A program made the position numbers and the translations under genes. The notes below the pieces were generated by a model. That model was not told the origin of the DNA and did no database searches. It saw only the letters and a list, made by a program, of their open reading frames with translations. From Pleurodeles waltl (taxonomy: Eukaryota > Chordata > Amphibia > Caudata > Salamandridae), in contig NC_090447.1 of assembly GCF_031143425.1 (NCBI RefSeq), forward strand, positions 850,645,760 through 850,709,759: 64,000 nt of DNA, read 5' to 3'. Positions 58,358 through 64,000 of this stretch are shown in pieces (positions within the stretch are counted from its first letter, which is position 1; each line of letters opens with the position of its first letter).

Positions 58358-58425
58358 GGGCCAGATGTATCAAAGGCTTGTATCCATTCTGCATCTATGG
58401 GAAAATGTGTTTGTACATACGGCCC
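58358..58425. mobile_element. 68-bp miniature inverted-repeat element with TTA duplication
   Basis: GGGCCAGATGTATC at the left and CATACGGCCC at the right form short inverted ends. TTA flanks both sides (58355-58357, 58426-58428). The empty site in segment A reads GCACTTAATTATTAG with a single TTA. The TTA duplication matches PIF/Harbinger target choice. Confidence 0.75.
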
Positions 58426-58518
58426 TTAATTCTTAATCTTAACACCTCCACTTGTTTATCACATTTTATCACATGGTGTCATTGTCTGACAATTTTTAAG
58501 CAAAGAATATGAACGTTT

Positions 58519-58560
58519 TTCTCTCTCTCTCGCTCTCTCTCTCTCTCGGCTTCTCTCTCC
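58519..58560. repeat. CT microsatellite (segment B)
   Basis: Short (CT)n runs interrupted by CG, homologous in position to 4665-4733. Confidence 0.85.
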
Positions 58561-58852
58561 TCCTCCTCTCCCCCTCTCCCTCTCGGTCCCTGACCACCCA
58601 TTCCAAAGATCAACTAAAAGCCTTTAATAAAAAGCACGCAATGGAATACCCCATGGGTATGCATATATCTATGAAGATTTGCCCTCCAAAGGTAAAACCC
58701 AGAAAGTGGGTGTCCTCCGGATATACTGCCAAGAGACAGAAGGCTGCCTCCATGAACCCCCGCCCCAACTCCTGCAGTTTGAAGAGGCTTCATCAGAACT
58801 AGTGTCCCGCACTGTACACAGAACCTGGTCCAGACCGTCATTAACAGATGGT

Positions 58853-61800
58853 GCTTAATTTGTGCTTGTGGTTTCCGGTGCTTAGCGCCGGCACTTATTT
58901 CTCAGGGGCCGGGGCTACACGAGATATCAGCTTGCTAAATTCACAGGGCCTACCTAGTGAAGAGTTGATATCCCACATTAATCCATGCTTCCCTCGATTC
59001 AGTGTTGTAAAATATATAAAAATTGGACACCGCCTGAGCCCTGCCTTATGAGGCACATGCACTCACTGCCAGAAACTGCCTAGGTGAGGCCCCTGCTGTG
59101 TCATCTTAACAGGTTGGTCCATCAAGCACAGTAGTGTAAGCGCGGGCTACCATTGAACACTTGAAAAAGGGGATAGCCCCTCCCGTCCCTCCTTGGCATT
59201 TATTCGTTGTGTATTCTCTGAGTCGACACAATGCAGACCAGTGCCCTGGTTTTAGCCCCCGTCCTGCCCCAGTGTACTGTGCAGCTTCAGAGCAAGTCAT
59301 TCGGCAGAATAGGGAAAGCAGCCAGAGAGTCGCACAGCAGCTGCAGGCCTGCCTTTAATTTAAAGGCATTAAGGTGCAACAGTGAGTAATGATTTCATTT
59401 ATTTCATTTTCACAACATGACTTCACATGCGCAAGTAGTGTGAACTTCGACTTAAGCAAGTATGTCTTGTTTAATGGTTGAGGTACGTGCCCGGAAAAGT
59501 GCAACCTCTTTTTTCTAGTGCTTGTTTTTCGTTAAAGTAGTGTAGGTCTCATATGGTTCGTTTGGGGCTGCAAATTCCAGTCCAGATGACGTGCTGCACA
59601 ATCCTGATTGCTGAGTGATAATAACGTGCCCGCGTGTTGTTAATAGAGCAGCCAGGTTTCCAGCTGCCTGCCCTCTTTCATTTCTTGATCTGCACCGTGT
59701 TACTGTATTTTGCAAAGCATGCCACTATACACCACAGCCTACGAACACACAAGCAGCCTGTGAACACTCCCGACCAGGAACAACTATACCTCCCACAGTT
59801 GGCTTTCAAATAATCTTCTTAACTTTTTTTTCTGATATTTGTAAACGTTTTAGTATTTGAAGAAATGTTGTTGCTTCTTCAGCGCGCTTCCTGTTTTACA
59901 TCAGTACACCTTCTCTGGTTCATTCTTGTTTCCCTCTCGGGCTATTTCGTGTTTCGCACTAGCACAAACTTATCCTGTGCCCTTGTGGCACGGCTTTTGA
60001 GTAGTACTGTTTTTATGGGGCTTTGACCTATCAAAACCAGGGTTCGAGTCTGTTGTGGTTTGTTTCTTATAATGTAAACCTAAAACTTGTATATATTAAA
60101 GAGGTTATTCAATGTTTTACCTTCCAGCCTACCCCTATATGGCATATTTGTTTATACAGCAAATAATATTAATACATTCTTGTTTGCATATATTTATTAA
60201 CATGCCTAAAGAAAGAAATATGGGACCTATTGCCTTTATCAATGCCCGTGGGGTTGGTGACTGGATTGCAGTGGGAGTGGTGAACAGGAGGGTGGATCAG
60301 GGTGTCTGCTGCAGTGCGGAGGGAGGCCCCAAAGAAAGTCGTGATGTCGGAGTAAGTGCATATGAGGAACATATGCCAGAGGCTTTCACAACTTGACATA
60401 TATAATAGGTCAAACACATAGAAGACTGCAAAGCTAGACATTTCTGACTCAGGTTTGTGCAGTTTGCAGACCTCCATTATATGCTCTGTAATGCGTAGGT
60501 CATCTGCACATCTGAAAAGTGTAATTTTCAGATACCACAGGATTATATACTGTGCATATACAGAGGGTCTGCTTTGTATATTATAGGCATGTCTGTGACA
60601 TTGCACTTTACATGAGCCGATGATATATGCACATTTTGGAGATTTTATTTATGCATATAATCAGAGCCTTTAGGCGTCTATATTGGGCACAGTGCAGGAC
60701 TAAGTGATGTGCATAAATCAATTACAGGCAGTACATATGCCAGGGAGGTGCATGTTGTGCATTTAGCAGAGTCCAATATAGTCTTCATGTGATAGATGCC
60801 TTCATTGTGGGCTTGTACCTCTGAGTTCTACATTGTAATCTATCCTTTAGAAACAAAATGTACATATATCAGTGGAATGCAAATTCCTCAAATTCTGAGC
60901 AAAACAATTGAGAAATGTGTAAGGTGTGGTACTCACTTTTACTAATAGACTGGCCTCGGGCAGTTTAGGGTGTTATTTGCTAATTAAGCCTGGGTAGACA
61001 CAAAATACAACAGAAATAGAGTCAGGCCTTTCATGGTTACAAAAGGTTAATTATCTTCGGTTTCATAAGTCATGACACCAGTCTCTTTTGCAGTTTTGCC
61101 TTAGTTTTATTAAGATGTCCTCCCCAAGGAGCTTGAAAACCAACGTGTTTTAAGTCAACCACCATATTACCGAGGTAGTAGGAGTGAGAACAACAGCAAC
61201 TAATGCTGGCGCCTTCCCTCCTGACTATTGCTTAAGTACTGGATTGGTAAAGTACCAGTTGCCACATACAATGTACAATGCCACATACAATGCACAATGC
61301 TACTGGGTTTTTGGTTTCACTTTGGGCATCCAGAACCAAAGTGGGCAAATGTATCTATCCCAAGTCCTCCTTAGAATTGCCTTTAAATTCCAGTTGGTTT
61401 TCCTTGGAGATTCTAAATAAGTGCTCTTTAAAATGCACCATTTAGCAAACATTTGTCTACATATTTCTTATGGGAGAGAACAGATACCCATCTACAAAAT
61501 TGTTTTTAAATTCCGCTGCCCACTAAACTTGTACATTTTGATACTACTTTACCAATAATATTCTCAAGAGACCCATCAGTGTTCCATAAGTTTATGTTAA
61601 ATCCTTTTCAATTTTGACAAATGGACTTGAACTTAGAACTGCCCAATGTTCAACATCTTCTGCTACTAGATCAGTTGGCAGCCATTTTGTGCAAGGCCTG
61701 GTACATGTTTTATTCTTGGCATTCTGATGTACACTCTGCTTCTCTCATTAAAACTCTGTGACAGCAATTGCCATAATGAAAAGAAAAAAATGGATGGAAT

Positions 61801-63060
61801 GAAATAGTCACACATGGAATGGAGAAACTTAAGGCTGAAAGAGAAAGCGAGCCTGTGTCTGCGTGTGTGTGAATGAGAGAGAACAAGAGAAACAATGTGC
61901 CTTACTTTCCATGTATGCATATAGAGGTCTGTATGAAAGTAACATGCCTTGTATTTTAAGTGTAGGTAAAATGTGTGGGTGTTAGGAAAATGTACCTGAG
62001 TGACTGTATACGTTAAGAAGGTGTGCATCTTAATATATATGTGTCTGTTTTATGTGTCCTCTGTGGTTGGCTGTGCCAGTGTTAGAAATAGATTTCTGAG
62101 AGTGGAATAAATGTGTGTTTGTTTGGAGAGTGTGCCTTGCTGCGAATCTTTAAAGTGTGTTCTTAGACCCACAGAGTTGTGTGTTTGAGGTATGTTCTTC
62201 TGGTTGTATTTAAGGAATGGTGTCTGGGGCTTGACTGTGCCAGGTTCATATTTCTGCTTTGGTGTGTTACTTGTATTTTTGTCAGGAATATATGTATGAC
62301 TGTGATTGTTAAGAGTAGTGACTGGGACCATGATGGCATGTGTGAGGCAAAAGCGGGTCGCACATAAAATGAGGAATGTATAGGTGGATTTTTAAAAACG
62401 CCCTCTCAGATATGCTATCTCTTGCTCAGAAAAGTCAATGTGCCTGATGCTTTTTAGGGAGGTTTTCTTTAGTTTCTGTGCCATTATGGGTTTTTGGGGT
62501 ATGCAGAAGGTGTACTAACAGTTAATGAGTTTCAGGGGTGTAACTAGTGCAGCAGGTTCAGTGGCACCTGGACCCGGAGTGAAGGGGCAACTAACTGATA
62601 GAGGCCCATTTGTTATACTTGCCCTGGAGACCTTTGCAGCATTGTAATGCAACTGATCTTGTTAGCTGCCATATTGGGGTTGTCACTACACAGTTGGCGG
62701 TTTTTATATATTTTGCCTGTATTTCTCGAGGAAAAGTGGTCTCAATACAGTCTGTTGTTTAACTCCTCATCTATTTTGTGTGCCTCGTAAGAAGTAGCTG
62801 TGTGTGTGTTGGATGACATCTCTCTTGCTATAAGTTGGCTCCTCCAGATTTCATACAATGCTCAACCCTCCAGGCACTTGCCCAAAACCTCCAGCCAAAT
62901 TTCACAGATTTAGTCATAAGAGTAATCTAAGTACTTCCTGTTTGCTTTGTTTACCTTCTTTTGCAAGAAATGCCTTGCTGGTTCTGGTTTATCAGTGGGC
63001 TAATATTTTCACTTCAGAAATCTGTGTTTGATATCAGGGTCTTAAATTTAAATCTTAGGG
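58853..63060. other. Unassigned intergenic DNA
   Basis: No gene, LINE, Harbinger or tandem repeat is recognised on either strand. Open frames at 60112-60396 (plus) and 60169-60606 (minus) overlap and show no domain. 61850-62120 is rich in GTGTGT/GAGAGA. The segment at 58860-58930 (GTGCTTAGCGCCGGCACTT) is palindromic and may be part of a small repeat. Confidence 0.4.
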
Positions 63061-64000
63061 GCATATTTATACTCTGTTTGCACCGAATTAGCGTATTTCT
63101 TTTTACTCTAATTCGATGCAAAACTAACTCCATATTTATACTTTGGCTCTAGACCGTCTAGCACCAAGGCCCTGATTTATACTTTTTTTGCGCCGCATTA
63201 ACGTCATTTTTTGACGCAAAAATGGCGCAAACTTACAAAATATTGGCCCTTATTTATACTTTTTGTTGCAAAACTGCACTAACTCAGTTTTGCACCAAAA
63301 AGTTTTGCACCGGCTTGCACCATTTCTGTGCACCAGCCGGGCACCATATTTATGGAATGGTGCAAGCCGGTGCAAAGGGTAGGCTAGAGTCCAAAAAAAG
63401 GACGTTAGTCGGGAGGGGCTGGCATTATAGAAGAAGGGGGTTTAGCACCAAAAATGACTTTAGGCAGGTTAGAGTAACAAAAAAAAAATGACTCTAACCA
63501 GATTAGAGTCATTTTATGGTGCTAAACCTACCATGCCACATGACTCCTGCCTTAGAAAATGTCAGGAGTCAGGCCCACCACCCCAATGGCCAGCACAGGG
63601 TACAAGGTTCCCCTGGGCATGGCTATTGCACCCTGTGAGATGTATGGGGGCCCATTTCAGGGGCCCCTATGGCACTTTAAAAAATAAAAGGCAATACTTA
63701 TCTGTACTTATCTGTATTTACCTGGAATGGGGTCGCCCATCCTCCGCAGTTCCTCCTGTGTGGGTGGGGGTGCCCCTGGGGCCTGGGGAGGGCACCAGTG
63801 GGCTTATTCCTTGGTGTTCCACCATGGAAATAGGCCCACAGGTCCCCTAATGCCTGCCCTGACCCAGGAGTTAAAAAACGGGGCAAAGCAAGCTTTGCAC
63901 CATTTTTTGACCCCTCCTGTGCACCATTTTTGCACGGGTGTATAAATATAGCGTTAAGGCCATAGAGTAATTTTTTACATGGGAACGTATACCTTGCATC
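63061..64000. mobile_element. Clustered termini and body of family F foldback elements, cut by window edge
   Basis: Three terminus-like modules follow each other: GGGGCATATTTATACTCTG (63058), GGCCCTGATTTATACTTTTT (63171) and GGCCCTTATTTATACTTTTT (63245). From 63245 on the order matches 3527-4449 (AAACTGCACTAACTCAGTTTTGC, then GCACCATATTTATGGAATGG, CCTGCCTTAGAAAATGTCAGG, GGGCATGGC) up to GGGAACGTATACCTTGCATC at the end. This suggests nested insertions into an older copy. Confidence 0.65.

Larger units (their letters stand above)
54741..58852 (+). repeat. Paralogous segment B (partner of 961-5039)
   Basis: Collinear with segment A. Relative to A it has an extra block of about 930 bp (about 55650-56575, no TIR or gene recognised) and the 68-bp insertion at 58358, and lacks the 923-bp foldback. 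Both ends of the similarity coincide with those described for A. Confidence 0.8.

Noticed and set aside
60030..60060. GGTTCGAGTC resembling a tRNA B box
   Set aside because: No matching A box, acceptor stem or cloverleaf could be found around it; treated as chance.
60169..60606. 145-codon minus-strand open frame
   Set aside because: No recognisable motif, overlapped by an unrelated plus-strand frame, and no splice or promoter context.

Overview
The window is repeat-dense vertebrate nuclear DNA. It has no bacterial operons, no rRNA genes and no recognisable intact host gene. Spliced transposon genes with GT/AG introns, HARBI1-like and NAIF1-like proteins, L2/CR1-like LINE tails, a DIRS-like fragment and foldback elements together suggest a large amphibian genome. 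The abundance of long PIF/Harbinger elements fits a newt such as Pleurodeles waltl, where Harbinger expansion has been reported. The species is an inference.

Layout. 1-6345: an old paralogous segment (A, about 961-5039) carrying a 923-bp foldback element, then a DIRS-like retrotransposon fragment on the minus strand. 6346-15678: PIF/Harbinger copy 1, with a hairpin-rich MITE inside its transposase gene. 15679-18103: an LTR-like repeat ('X') on the minus strand, interrupted by a foldback element. 18107 to about 25845: Harbinger copy 2, right end lost. 25846-29904: AT-rich DNA, a pair of 250-bp direct repeats, a decayed LINE and a LINE tail. 29905-38625: Harbinger copy 3, left terminus lost. 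39465-43740: Harbinger copy 4, internally deleted, followed by SINE-like units, a LINE tail and X on the plus strand. A 7563-bp unit (39913-47475) is repeated head to tail at 47476-55041 with only about ten substitutions and no length change. 54741-58852: segment B, the paralogue of A. 58853-63060: nothing identified. 63061-64000: foldback-element termini running off the edge.

The unifying system is a large Harbinger element with three genes. On the plus strand is a short NAIF1-like Myb/SANT protein (SANT1). Convergent to it on the minus strand is a HARBI1-like DDE transposase. Divergent from the transposase, back on the plus strand, is a second NAIF1-like SANT protein (SANT2) with a long Pro/Ser/Thr-rich tail that contains coding minisatellites. 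An 83-nt minus-strand exon near the right end is kept at exactly the same length in three copies, so SANT2 may lie inside an intron of the minus-strand gene. In known Harbinger elements a Myb-like protein helps the transposase enter the nucleus and find the termini; two such proteins in one element is unusual. Every copy here is disabled by stops, frameshifts, lost splice sites, insertion or deletion.
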